The notes under the pieces are model-generated. The model was not told where the DNA came from and did not search any database. It worked only from the letters and a program-made list of their open reading frames with translations. A stretch of DNA of 64,000 nucleotides, taken from an uncultured Pirellulaceae bacterium (GTDB lineage: Bacteria > Planctomycetota > Planctomycetia > Pirellulales > Pirellulaceae). Shown in pieces: positions 55,334 through 63,505 of the stretch. Both the position numbers and the translations under genes were made by a program. The stretch is from contig CALFWR010000002.1 in assembly GCA_937928555.1 (NCBI GenBank), forward strand, positions 164,933-228,932. Direction: 5' to 3'. Position 1 is the stretch's first letter, and the number at the start of each line of letters is the position of its first letter.

Positions 55334-56215
55334 ATGAAAATCATTTTTGCCGTGCTTGGTTTGGCAGCCCTGCTGTGCCTTGCACCCGAATCATTCGGGC
55401 AGACTCAAGCTGTTCGAGTCGATATCACCAACAACGCCCCCGCCGGTGGACTGGCGTTAACCCCCCTTTGGGTTGGATTTCATGATGGCAGCTTCGACAG
55501 CTACAACGGTGGGTTGTCATCCCAGGTAGGCCTTGAACGACTCGCCGAAGACGGAAACAACTCTGTCATCGATGCTGATTTTCAAGGTGGCTACACCTAC
55601 ATCGATGACTCGAGTGGAATGGACGTCAGTGCTCGGGTTCTGACAAGCCAGACATCGGGTCGTGTCAGTGGATCTCTGGACGGGCTCGGTCGTCCAATTT
55701 TGGCGGGTGAGTCCACCAGCGCCATTTTCAATCTCGACAGCGGTTCTAACGCAAACCGTTACTTTTCCTACGCATCGATGATTCTGCCCTCGAACGACTA
55801 CTACATCGCGAACGGTAACCCAACAGCCCGAGACCTCAGTAGCCTGCTCGCTAACGGTGGTTCAATCACTTTCAACATCGGACTTGCAGGTACGATCAAC
55901 GATGCCGGCACCGAGGTCAATGACTTTGATACGTCTGCCGGCAACCCACTGTTCCCGGGACTTGGTTCCGGACAGGGCGGCCCGAACGAGGGTGCTAATC
56001 AAAATGGCGTTAACAGCGAGGTGCTAAATGCATTCGGCGATTTCGCCAACATTCCTGCAGGTGCCGACCTGAGCCTGTTTGACTTCAACGATGCGTCAAT
56101 CTACGAAAACGGCCTCGCGACCATCACAATCACAGCCATCGCTGTCCCGGAACCATCGGTTCTGGCTTTGCTGGGCTTGAGCCTGGGTGGACTTGTGCTT
56201 CGCCGTAGAAAGTAG
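55334..56215 (+). CDS. PEP-CTERM protein with spondin-like domain
   Basis: 293 aa with a good signal peptide (MKIIFAVLGLAALLCLAPES). The body matches the spondin N domain found in bacterial PEP-CTERM proteins: VRVDITNNAPAGGLALTPLW, VGFHDGSFDSYNGG and FSYASMILPSNDYYIANGNP. It ends with VPEPSVLALLGLSLGGLVLRRRK, a PEP-CTERM tail. Probably exported and sorted by an exosortase. It is downstream of the ECF/anti-sigma pair and followed by a terminator. Confidence 0.93.
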   Translation: MKIIFAVLGLAALLCLAPESFGQTQAVRVDITNNAPAGGLALTPLWVGFHDGSFDSYNGGLSSQVGLERLAEDGNNSVIDADFQGGYTYIDDSSGMDVSARVLTSQTSGRVSGSLDGLGRPILAGESTSAIFNLDSGSNANRYFSYASMILPSNDYYIANGNPTARDLSSLLANGGSITFNIGLAGTINDAGTEVNDFDTSAGNPLFPGLGSGQGGPNEGANQNGVNSEVLNAFGDFANIPAGADLSLFDFNDASIYENGLATITITAIAVPEPSVLALLGLSLGGLVLRRRK

Positions 56216-56277
56216 CTTCAGCTTCTAATGGCACCCCCATTGGTCTCAGCCTCGGTTGAGAACTGAACACAATCCAG

Positions 56278-56312
56278 TAGCCGACGGTACAAAATCGTCG
56301 GCTATTGTTTTA
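56278..56312 (+). terminator. Rho-independent terminator
   Basis: TAGCCGACG (56278-56286) pairs with CGTCGGCTA (56296-56304), followed by TTGTTTTAT. It ends the PEP-CTERM transcript; its right arm overlaps the 3' end of the convergent DUF971 gene. Confidence 0.85.
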
Positions 56313-56649
56313 TCTGCTGCCCGCCAATCGAACGAAGCATCTCGAAAGTATAAATCCCTGCCTGATGCCCGTCAGAAAAGTGTACGTTGTAGGCGTAATT
56401 GCCAACCGGATGCATGACTTCGATGTCCAACGGTCTCGCCTGGGCCGCTGAAAGAACCGTCAGTTCGTTGGATGGTGGCTGCGGTTTTGGATTGATCCGC
56501 TCTTCGCTGCAATGAGCACAGTGGCAACTGTCCCGCAACAGACGAAACGGAACTTCGTCCCGGCGTTGATCATTCCATACGATCACCAGCGTCCGCTGTG
56601 TTGTCTTTTCAAGTTCAACAGGAAAAAAGCTCATCGCCTGGTCATTCAT
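56302..56649 (-). CDS. DUF971 protein
   Basis: 115 aa, the usual size. Contains LVIVWNDQRRDEVPFRLLRD, the Cys cluster DSCHCAHCSEE, and HPVGNYAYNVHFSDGHQAGIY, all typical of DUF971 (related to the N-terminal domain of gamma-butyrobetaine hydroxylase; often near iron-sulfur genes). It overlaps the AMP-ligase gene upstream by ATGA, so the two are co-expressed. Confidence 0.9.
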   Translation of the reverse strand: MNDQAMSFFPVELEKTTQRTLVIVWNDQRRDEVPFRLLRDSCHCAHCSEERINPKPQPPSNELTVLSAAQARPLDIEVMHPVGNYAYNVHFSDGHQAGIYTFEMLRSIGGQQIKQ

Positions 56650-57932
56650 CGATTGTCCACAAACCTTTTGCCCTTCATTTCGAAGCGCGGCAAACTTCCG
56701 TCTGCGACAACTTCGACTCCAACCCGTAAACCCAACCGCAATTCGATGGCTTTTACAATTCGCTGCGGATCGTTTTTCTCGTCCTCGACAGTGATCTTGA
56801 GCTGATCCATCTCGCCCTGTTTCCAGGCTTCGATGCGAAACTCCTGCACCCCATCGATGCCGCGAAGGATTTGCTCGATCGACGACGGAAACACATTCAC
56901 CCCGCGAATCACCATCATGTCATCTGCCCGCGAAAGCACCCCGCCGTCGAGAAACACAAACGGGCTCTCCTTTTGCCACGTTGGCCGAACAAGGTCGCCC
57001 GTCACGTAACGCATCACCGGGCAGCCAAAACGCCCCAGCGTCGTCAACACCAACTGACACAACTGGCCTTCGGTTTGAGCCGAATTTGCCTGAAGAACTT
57101 GGTCGCTTTGGACATCCAAAAACTCGGGGTAAAACAGAGACTCATTGACAAACAAGCCCTTTCCGGCAGCGTCGGCAAAGCCCCATGGTCCGACCTCCGT
57201 TGCGCCTGCATGGTCGATCACCCTGGCCCCCCAAGCGGTTTCGATTCGGTTGCGGACTTCGGCAATGGAGCCACCGGGCTCGCCGGCGACGATGATCTTC
57301 CTGACCGAACAGTCGGCAAGATTCTGTTGTTGCTCGTTGGCCAGTTGTGCCAAATGAAGTGCGTAGCTGGGCGTGCAAAACAGTGCATCGGGCCGCGATG
57401 TTTGCACAAGATCCAGCCGCGCCCGGGAGCTCATCGCGCCTGTCGGAATCGCCAACGCACCACGCTCGACGACCGCATCAAACGCCGACCAAAAACCGAT
57501 AAACGGCCCAAAGCTAAACGCCATCAGCACCCGATCTGCTTCCGACAACCCTGCCGAATCAAGCACAAATTGCCAGCCTTCCATCCAGAATTGCCAATCG
57601 TCTTTGGTGTCCAGAACTACCATCGGTCGGCCAGTGGTTCCCGATGTGCGATGAAAACGGCAGTAGGCTTCTGCGGCAAAGCTCAAATTCGCGGCCCGGC
57701 CCGCCCTGCCCTGCTCGCTGTCAACAAGCTCCGATTTGAGCGTCAATGGAAGCGAGAGGAAGTCCTTTGTATCGCAGACATCTGATTTCCAACGCGTACG
57801 ATAAAAGTCATTGTTGGACGCAACCCAGGCGACGACTTGCTGCAACCTCGCTTGCTGCCACGCCACAAACGCCTCGCGGGGCTGCCTGCGGATCTGTTGC
57901 CTCTGTTCGGGCGTGTGTCGAGTTTGCTTCAT
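56646..57932 (-). CDS. Phenylacetate-CoA-ligase-like AMP-forming ligase
   Basis: 428 aa from the ATG at 57932; a start at 57953 would overlap the divergent gene. Motifs: FHRTSGTTGRPMVV (P-loop-like, TSGTTGRP 96-103), HAGATEVGPWG, and a C-terminal GGVLSRADDMMVIRGVNVFP as in PaaK-type enzymes. Acts on a carboxylic acid with ATP and CoA or another acceptor; substrate unknown. Overlaps the DUF971 gene by ATGA. The divergent glycosylase starts 19 bp away. Confidence 0.86.
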   Translation of the reverse strand: MKQTRHTPEQRQQIRRQPREAFVAWQQARLQQVVAWVASNNDFYRTRWKSDVCDTKDFLSLPLTLKSELVDSEQGRAGRAANLSFAAEAYCRFHRTSGTTGRPMVVLDTKDDWQFWMEGWQFVLDSAGLSEADRVLMAFSFGPFIGFWSAFDAVVERGALAIPTGAMSSRARLDLVQTSRPDALFCTPSYALHLAQLANEQQQNLADCSVRKIIVAGEPGGSIAEVRNRIETAWGARVIDHAGATEVGPWGFADAAGKGLFVNESLFYPEFLDVQSDQVLQANSAQTEGQLCQLVLTTLGRFGCPVMRYVTGDLVRPTWQKESPFVFLDGGVLSRADDMMVIRGVNVFPSSIEQILRGIDGVQEFRIEAWKQGEMDQLKITVEDEKNDPQRIVKAIELRLGLRVGVEVVADGSLPRFEMKGKRFVDNR

Positions 57933-57951
57933 CCGGTCTATGATACTCCGC

Positions 57952-58599
57952 ATGTCCTTCTCAGCTCAACACATCCGCGACGCCCGCTTGAAGCTTCGCA
58001 AAGCCGACCCGGTCCTTGGGGCGATCATCAAACAGGTGGGGCCGTTTACCGCCAAAGCCCGCCGCGATCGCTTCGGGACTCTGGCAAGCTCCATCCTCTC
58101 ACAGCAAATTTCCACCCACGCTGCGACCGCCATCAAAAAACGTGTCCTCGATGCGATCGGAACCCAACGCAAAAGCCAGCCCAAACGAGGCTATCCCTGG
58201 TGCCCCCAGACGATGGCAAAATTTTCAATCGAGCAGTATCGTGAACTCGGCGTCTCCCGACAGAAAGCAGGATACATCATCGACCTCGCAGAAAAAGTCA
58301 ACGCCGGGACCGTGGATCTTTCGGTAATGGGACGTCTGGACGACGAAGCCATCATCGAGCAACTGATTCAGGTCAAAGGCATCGGCCGCTGGACGGCACA
58401 GATGTTTCTGATGTTCTCACTGGCACGCATGGACATCCTGCCGGTAGATGACCTTGGCATTAAAACCGCGATCGCCAAAGCATACCAACTGGAAGAACTG
58501 CCTTCTAAAGTGCAAATCGAAGAAATCGCTCAGCCATGGAAGCCCTATCGAACGATCGCCTGCTGGTACCTCTGGCAAAGCCTCGAACTGCCCAGCTAG
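57952..58599 (+). CDS. DNA-3-methyladenine glycosylase (AlkA-like)
   Basis: 215 aa from the ATG at 57952 (an ATG at 57940 adds 4 residues). It is an HhH-GPD glycosylase: SSILSQQIS, helix-hairpin-helix VKGIGRWTAQMF (141-152) and the catalytic acid in LPVDDLG (D166 or D167). There is no 4Fe-4S cysteine cluster. It would remove alkylated purines from DNA. Divergent from the AMP-ligase gene with a very short intergenic gap. Confidence 0.9.
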   Translation: MSFSAQHIRDARLKLRKADPVLGAIIKQVGPFTAKARRDRFGTLASSILSQQISTHAATAIKKRVLDAIGTQRKSQPKRGYPWCPQTMAKFSIEQYRELGVSRQKAGYIIDLAEKVNAGTVDLSVMGRLDDEAIIEQLIQVKGIGRWTAQMFLMFSLARMDILPVDDLGIKTAIAKAYQLEELPSKVQIEEIAQPWKPYRTIACWYLWQSLELPS

Positions 58600-58605
58600 A
58601 CAAAC

Positions 58606-58656
58606 GTGAGCCGAAGGGGGTAAGTCGGCGTAAGTCCCCGGGGTCCCCCACGCCAC
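58606..58656 (+). repeat. GTGAGCCG...GTAAG... intergenic hairpin repeat
   Basis: GTGAGCCGAAGGGGGTAAG then GGCGTAAGTCCCC and a C-run. Variants are seen near 60519-60541 (GTGAGCCGTCCACCGTGAGG) and 60784-60810 (GTGAGCCGCTTGCCGTAAGG). It is a short structured intergenic repeat in the convergent gap after the glycosylase gene. Confidence 0.5.
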
Positions 58657-58672
58657 CTGCCGACCGACGAGC

Positions 58673-59485
58673 CTACTCCTTGTTCATCGCAAGCTGCTTC
58701 AGCGCTTCCAGTAATCCCAACATGTCGTCACGAGAAATGTCGTCCCACTCGGCGGCCTTGTGCGAAATGATGGCGATCTTGAATGCGTTCACCGCATCGC
58801 TGACATCATCGGGCAAATCAGTGAACGACTCGAAAGGCTTGGCAAACGGCACAGCCTCCTTGTCTTCTCCAGTGGCCGCGGCCTTGCTGTCGGAAGCCTC
58901 GGAAGCCTCGGACTTTCCGCCGTCACGGTAGTCGTCTTCGTCTCCGAAGTCCGGACCTTCCGGGCGCGGCCCCTCCGGAACATCACCGGATCGTTTTTGC
59001 TCGGCCAGTGAAAGCGACTGCGATTCTTCGACCAACTCCGAATCCACGATGTCGCTGATTCGCGGTTTGTCTTCAGGAACTTTACCAAGCGTTTCCCAAC
59101 GCTGGTGTCGCATGCCCGAGATCGACCACTTGTTTTGGATCGCCCCTTCAAGCCACATTTCTGCATCGTCCCAATCGAGAGCAGCATAAAAGTGACTCCA
59201 GTAAAGCCCTTTATAGTCCTCGTAGTCGCTTTCGAATCGATCGAACGTGCGTCGCAATCGGCCCACGTGCTGGGGGGTCACGCCGCCGACCAACTGACAC
59301 CAGGCTTCGTCCGAATACTCTGTCACAGCCGCGTCGCTATCCTTCAATTCCTGACGCCATTTCGAGATGATTTTGCCTTTTTCCCAATTGGTAGTGCTGA
59401 TCAAGCCATTCCATTGACCAATAAAGCGTTGAGATTTTTCGATCGTCCCGTTTGAAAGCGTGACTTCGGCCGAGGCATTTTCCAT
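58673..59485 (-). CDS. Hypothetical planctomycete protein, acidic
   Basis: 270 aa from the ATG at 59485 (GGGAA upstream); a TTG at 59524 gives 13 more. The first half is a conserved-looking domain (GTIEKSQRFIGQWNGLISTT; QHVGRLRRTFDRFES; WSHFYAALDWDDAEMWLEGA), followed by an acidic, disordered linker (EGPRPEGPDFGDEDDYRDGG) and a helical C-terminus. No signal, membrane helix or known family was recognised. Between a glycosylase and an LplA-like gene, both on the other strand. Confidence 0.78.
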   Translation of the reverse strand: MENASAEVTLSNGTIEKSQRFIGQWNGLISTTNWEKGKIISKWRQELKDSDAAVTEYSDEAWCQLVGGVTPQHVGRLRRTFDRFESDYEDYKGLYWSHFYAALDWDDAEMWLEGAIQNKWSISGMRHQRWETLGKVPEDKPRISDIVDSELVEESQSLSLAEQKRSGDVPEGPRPEGPDFGDEDDYRDGGKSEASEASDSKAAATGEDKEAVPFAKPFESFTDLPDDVSDAVNAFKIAIISHKAAEWDDISRDDMLGLLEALKQLAMNKE

Positions 59486-59737
59486 CTGCAATAGTTTCCC
59501 TGGTGGCAAGAAAGTAGAAAACAAAAACTAACATTCCAATTCCGCATTCAAAGCCGTAATTTTTCTTTTCCCAAAGACGATGGATCACAAAAAGACGCGT
59601 CCGCTTCCGGGCAAAAAACCCAAGGGAATATTGCCATCGTGCCCCTGATTGTTCTACGATTGCGAAAGGCAAGGCATCTTTACGATTTGTAACGGTTGTC
59701 TTTTCGCCGTGGAAAACGTGTTCGCAAAAAGCTTCTC

Positions 59738-60484
59738 ATGAAACCAACTGGCCGCCTGATCATTTCGCCCGCTCTCGACGGTGTTGAAAATATGTCACTC
59801 GACCAGACCTTGCTTGAGTCAACCCAAGCCTCAGGCGAACCGATGCTTCGTTTTTATCGCTGGACCCCGGCGACGCTTTCACTGGGATACTTTCAAAAGG
59901 CAGCCGATCGGCAGCTTCACACCTCAAGCCAAACTTGCCCGCTGATCCGACGATCCTCCGGCGGCGGTGCGATTGTGCATGACCACGAGCTGACCTACAG
60001 CGTTTGCCTCCGCACAGCAGGAGCCATCGCCAAATCCAACGCGGCTTTGTACGACACCGTTCATCTTTCCATCCAAAAAGCCCTCGCGATGCAGAACGTC
60101 ACCGTGACGCTGCACCCCGATCCCGGCGCAGCTTCCCCTTCGGACCCGTTTCTTTGCTTCCAACGACGCGCCAAAGGCGACTTGATTTGCGGAACTGACA
60201 AAGTCGGCGGCAGTGCCCAACGCCGCCTCAAAAACGCATTGATTCAACACGGCAGCCTGTTGCTCTCGCAAAGCCAATTCGCGCCGGAACTTCCCGGACT
60301 GGAGGAACTTTGCGGCCACAAAATTAACGCGGATGATCTGATCAAAGACCTCGCCGCTGAAATTTCTCGCGCAACAGGCATCGTTTTCAGGCCATCACCC
60401 GGCCCTTCGGCCGGGGAACTTCAGCGCGCCAGAGTGATCGCCAGCGAAAAGTTTGCATCAGGCCAATGGCTGAATCGCCGCTGA
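59738..60484 (+). CDS. Lipoate-protein ligase A family protein
   Basis: 248 aa from the ATG at 59738. The BPL/LplA/LipB fold shows RRSSGGGAIVHDHELTYSV (71-89), the lysine in DKVGGSAQRR, and KNALIQHGSLLL. It would attach lipoate, octanoate or a related acyl group to a target protein. The two-domain LplA of enteric bacteria is longer, so this is the short, single-domain form. It stands alone, followed by repeats. Confidence 0.88.
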   Translation: MKPTGRLIISPALDGVENMSLDQTLLESTQASGEPMLRFYRWTPATLSLGYFQKAADRQLHTSSQTCPLIRRSSGGGAIVHDHELTYSVCLRTAGAIAKSNAALYDTVHLSIQKALAMQNVTVTLHPDPGAASPSDPFLCFQRRAKGDLICGTDKVGGSAQRRLKNALIQHGSLLLSQSQFAPELPGLEELCGHKINADDLIKDLAAEISRATGIVFRPSPGPSAGELQRARVIASEKFASGQWLNRR

Positions 60485-60540
60485 ACCAAATCGCCATTTC
60501 GCCAGAACGCGTCCCGCCGGTGAGCCGTCCACCGTGAGGC

Positions 60541-60770
60541 CTTGTGGAGCGCAAAAAGTAGGCCGGATCAAGGGCGTCTGAATCACCTCAACAATGCAAA
60601 ACAAAAGCCAAGTTTCGAAGCTTTCCCCCGTTGGCCGTTTCGCTCCCAAAGCCCGCCGCTCCGGCACCAAGCGCCTTGGCGGGCTTGGCCGATTTGGCCG
60701 ATTTGGCCGATTTGGCAAAACAAGGTTCGTCGTGCTTCGTGCTTCGTCCGAAGTCTCGAAACTCCAGCTA
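60541..60770 (+). repeat. Long interspersed repeat D, copy 1
   Basis: It starts CTTGTGGAGCGCAAAAAGTA, then GGCCGGATCAAGGGCGTCTG, and later has a tandem TTGGCCGAT x3 and a CAAGGTTCGTCGTGCTTCG end. It is a direct repeat of 60899-61110. Together with the next copy it occupies the gene-free stretch 60485-61240. Confidence 0.82.
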
Positions 60771-60898
60771 CGTTGGCACGCAAGTGAGCCGCTTGCCGTA
60801 AGGCCTCGGGTGGGTGCTGGATCAAACTCAGAAACGAACCAGGGACGTCAGTTTGCTGATTCGGTTTCTCATTTTCACGCCGAGATCGAGTCGAAACT

Positions 60899-61110
60899 TG
60901 TGGAGCGCAAAAAGTAGGCCGGATCAAGGGCGTCTGAATCACCTCAACAACGCAAAACAAAAGCCAAGGATTCGAAGCTTTCCCCCGTTGGCCATTTCGT
61001 TCCCAAAGCCCGCCGCTCCGGCACCAAGCGCCTTGGCGGGCTTGGCGGGCTTGGCCGATTTGGCCGATTTGGCAAAACAAGGTTTGTCGTGCTTCGTCCG
61101 AAGCGTGAGA
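60899..61110 (+). repeat. Long interspersed repeat D, copy 2
   Basis: It matches 60541-60770 nearly base for base over most of the length, with a different count of the TTGGCGGGC and TTGGCCGAT units. Between the copies is unrelated sequence with a GTGAGCCG hairpin. No gene was seen. Confidence 0.82.
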
Positions 61111-61129
61111 GCCACCTTCCACCAACTGG

Positions 61130-61243
61130 AATGATTCACCACAACAGGCGTCGATTCGCGTCGAGTCACGCGTAAGCGAACAACAACGCCGTATCGCCTC
61201 CCGGGATTCGATTCACCCCTCTAATGAAGTTCAACCCGGATCA
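61130..61243 (-). repeat. Diverged MITE remnant, interior type C
   Basis: GAATGATTCACCACAACAGG, then GCCTCCCGGGATTCGATTCA and TAATGAAGTTCAACCCGG, similar to 49091. The right end overlaps the stop codon of the PEP-CTERM gene (TGATCCGGG on the minus strand). Confidence 0.55.
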
Positions 61244-62275
61244 AATCAAACGGCGTCGTTGCGTCAGGTAGCAACCGGCCATGCCGATAAACAACAAGGC
61301 TGTGGTCGGCTCGGGAACGGCTGTTACCGACAGTGTTGTCACCGTACTGGCACCGAATTCGGGAATGAAGGCCAACACCGGTGACGTATCGCCCAAGCCC
61401 GCAATTGAATCCGGTTCGAAATCGACCGTACCGTCAAAAAAAGCAAGTTCCGTGGAAAAACCGGCTGAAATCAGTGGGCTCGTTGGTGCAAGAAAATTGC
61501 CGTCGGCGTCACGTTCTAACTCGAATAAGCCACCGCTGCCGGTGACAAACAAATCACCTTCCCCATCAGCCACTAAATCGAACCCAGCCTGCAATCCGCT
61601 CAGTAGCTCTTCGGCAGTACCAAAGCTCAGACTTCCGTCAGCCTCGACGGTGACGCTCAACCGCGAAATGCTGGCAGTAAAATCATTTGCATCGACGTCT
61701 TGAAACAGTAGGTTGCCATCGGGATCAAAAGTGATTCCCGCAGCAAAGCCCAAACCATCAACAATCTCTACGGCTGTACCGCTGGAATCCAATTGGTAGA
61801 GCGCTCCGTCAGTCCCACCAGCAGCATTGGTGAAGAAGATTTCTCCAGTGCTTCGAATTCCAACGTCATCGATGAAGTCAAAACCAGAGACCAGCACATC
61901 CGTTTGGCCAGTTGCGACATCGATACTTAACAGGTTGCCCTCAACAGCCCCCTCTTGGTCCGTTACTAGGATCCGTCCTGCAGCTCCTGTTGTCGAATCG
62001 AATGCGGCTCCGCCAAGGCTATTGAGCGCTGCCCCGGCCGACAGGTTGATGGATGATTGGGTGCCGTCGGGCGCAATTGCCAGGATACTGTCCAAGCCCG
62101 GCCCCATTATGTCCCCGCTGAGCACGTACAATGTGCCATCGTCGCCGTAGGTCAGCGCCGATGCGCCCATCGGCAGCGGGATGCTGCCAACTTCAAAGTC
62201 TTGTGCCTGACCAAAATTCGGTTGACAAATTAAGGCTGAAAAGGCTGCTAAAAAAAACAAACGTATCGTCATCAT
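61241..62275 (-). CDS. PEP-CTERM beta-propeller-like protein
   Basis: 344 aa. A signal peptide (MMTIRLFFLAAFSALICQPN) precedes NHL/SMP-30-like repeats: LTYGDDGTLYVLSGDIMGPG, GIRSTGEIFFTNAAGG, ITFDPDGNLLFQDVDAND, DLVADGEGDLFVTGSGG. It ends VPEPTTALLFIGMAGCYLTQ plus RRR, a PEP-CTERM tail. It is 12 bp downstream of a DUF1559 gene that lies under a cobalamin riboswitch, so it is probably B12-regulated. The ligand is unknown. Confidence 0.87.
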   Translation of the reverse strand: MMTIRLFFLAAFSALICQPNFGQAQDFEVGSIPLPMGASALTYGDDGTLYVLSGDIMGPGLDSILAIAPDGTQSSINLSAGAALNSLGGAAFDSTTGAAGRILVTDQEGAVEGNLLSIDVATGQTDVLVSGFDFIDDVGIRSTGEIFFTNAAGGTDGALYQLDSSGTAVEIVDGLGFAAGITFDPDGNLLFQDVDANDFTASISRLSVTVEADGSLSFGTAEELLSGLQAGFDLVADGEGDLFVTGSGGLFELERDADGNFLAPTSPLISAGFSTELAFFDGTVDFEPDSIAGLGDTSPVLAFIPEFGASTVTTLSVTAVPEPTTALLFIGMAGCYLTQRRRLI

Positions 62276-62287
62276 CTCTCCAAAGGT

Positions 62288-63076
62288 TCAAAAGTTGTGA
62301 TCCGTTTCGCCACCGCTGCGTGTGCAGATTGCGGCAAGAATTTCTAGGTCAAGGTTCTCATTGAGGAAGTGGCAACTGCCGTCAGCCAGAACTCCGTTGG
62401 CTCCTTGCGGGTGGTTCGAACGAATATCGTTCTCAAACCCCGGTGCCTGATTGATGCCAAAAGCCTGATCAAACAAGTTCCGGCCATTGATCCACTGTCC
62501 ATCGCTAAAGTCACTGTCCTCTGCCACGATCAACGTATGAGACGATCCGTCGGTAACGTCCCGTAGCGACAAAGCGCGGCCATAAATCATCACGCCTTTG
62601 GGCGGATCGTTGGGCGACGTAATTCGTTCGCCAAAAATGCCACCGTAGTCGATCGGGCCGCGTCCGAAGGACAATTCGGTACCGCGCTGACTCGACGGGC
62701 AGACGTAGGACGAAATAACCTCCGCCGCTGCCTGACGGTTCTGGTCGCTGTTGAAATTGGTATCGAAGTCGAGACCTGCGTGCAAATTTCCTTGCTCCAT
62801 GAGTGGAAGCAAAAACGCACTCCACGCGATCTGCGTTTCACCAGGTCTTCCGGTGACCGAAAAACTGGTCCCGCCGACGGGGAACTCTTCATGAGCCGAA
62901 TGGTGCGTCTGCAGCGCCAATCCAATCTGTCGCAAGTTATTCAGACAAACGGTACGACGCGCCGCCTCGCGAGCCGACGCAATGGCCGGCAACAGCAAGC
63001 CAATCAGGATGCCGATGATCGCTACCACGACCAACAACTCGACCAACGTGAAGCCGCGCCTTGGGGATTTGTACAT
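62288..63076 (-). CDS. DUF1559 pseudopilin-like protein under riboswitch
   Basis: 262 aa from the ATG at 63076 (AGGA 6 nt upstream, and MYKSPRRGFTLVELL is a usual DUF1559 start); an ATG at 63142 with AAGGA is nearly as good and would be 22 residues longer. It has prepilin segment [20 protein letters not shown] and LLPAIASAREAARR, and NGVLADGSCHFLNENLDLEI near the C-terminus. It is preceded by a cobalamin riboswitch and followed by a PEP-CTERM gene 12 bp on. Confidence 0.92.
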   Translation of the reverse strand: MYKSPRRGFTLVELLVVVAIIGILIGLLLPAIASAREAARRTVCLNNLRQIGLALQTHHSAHEEFPVGGTSFSVTGRPGETQIAWSAFLLPLMEQGNLHAGLDFDTNFNSDQNRQAAAEVISSYVCPSSQRGTELSFGRGPIDYGGIFGERITSPNDPPKGVMIYGRALSLRDVTDGSSHTLIVAEDSDFSDGQWINGRNLFDQAFGINQAPGFENDIRSNHPQGANGVLADGSCHFLNENLDLEILAAICTRSGGETDHNF

Positions 63077-63182
63077 AGCAGTTCCTGGCACCACGCAACC
63101 GGGCGCGGCGGACATAGAAACACGGTAAAGTGAAATACCCATCGGCCAATTCCTTCCCTCGCGGAACCGAACGAAATAACAG

Positions 63183-63380
63183 AAACAGGCAGGTATTCTG
63201 ACTTTTGATCTTGGGAGTTCCGCCTTCTCGCCTCTCGGCAATGGCATCGAATGGAACTCTTGCAAGCCTGACTAAATCAAGCCGCATCAATTACAGCGGG
63301 CGGGGCCGTACTGGATTTTCACCAGTTTCCCTTAAACGAAATCGTCAGCCGACGGATCGTCACCAGTTCTGTGAGCGGAG
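63183..63380 (-). promoter_or_regulatory. Cobalamin riboswitch
   Basis: On the minus strand: GGGAAACTGGTGAAAATCC, AGT, ACGGCCCCGCCCGCTGTAA, and at the 3' side AGTCAGAATACCTGCCTG. These match the conserved GGGAA..GGTGAAAATCC..GC.GCCCC..CTGTA core and the ACCTGCC B12 box. The edges are estimated. It precedes the DUF1559 and PEP-CTERM genes, and none of the usual B12 synthesis or transport genes. Confidence 0.9.
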
Positions 63381-63505
63381 ACCAGTCTACGTGAGCCCAA
63401 AAAAATGTATAGGTGAAATTGAGGATTATTTGAGCGTAAGGCGCCAGCCGATAATCGTAGCCGATACGTTCAACGAAGGATGGTTTTCAATTTCTGAGTC
63501 ATTAG

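Noticed and set aside
10085..61110. Possible CRISPR array from GTAGGCCGGATCAAGG repeats
   Set aside because: Copies are kilobases apart and not regularly spaced with unique spacers.
60583..61125. Minus-strand ORF of 180 aa with repeated IGQIGQARQ
   Set aside because: It is a translation of the two direct D repeats and their 9-bp units; no start signal or family.
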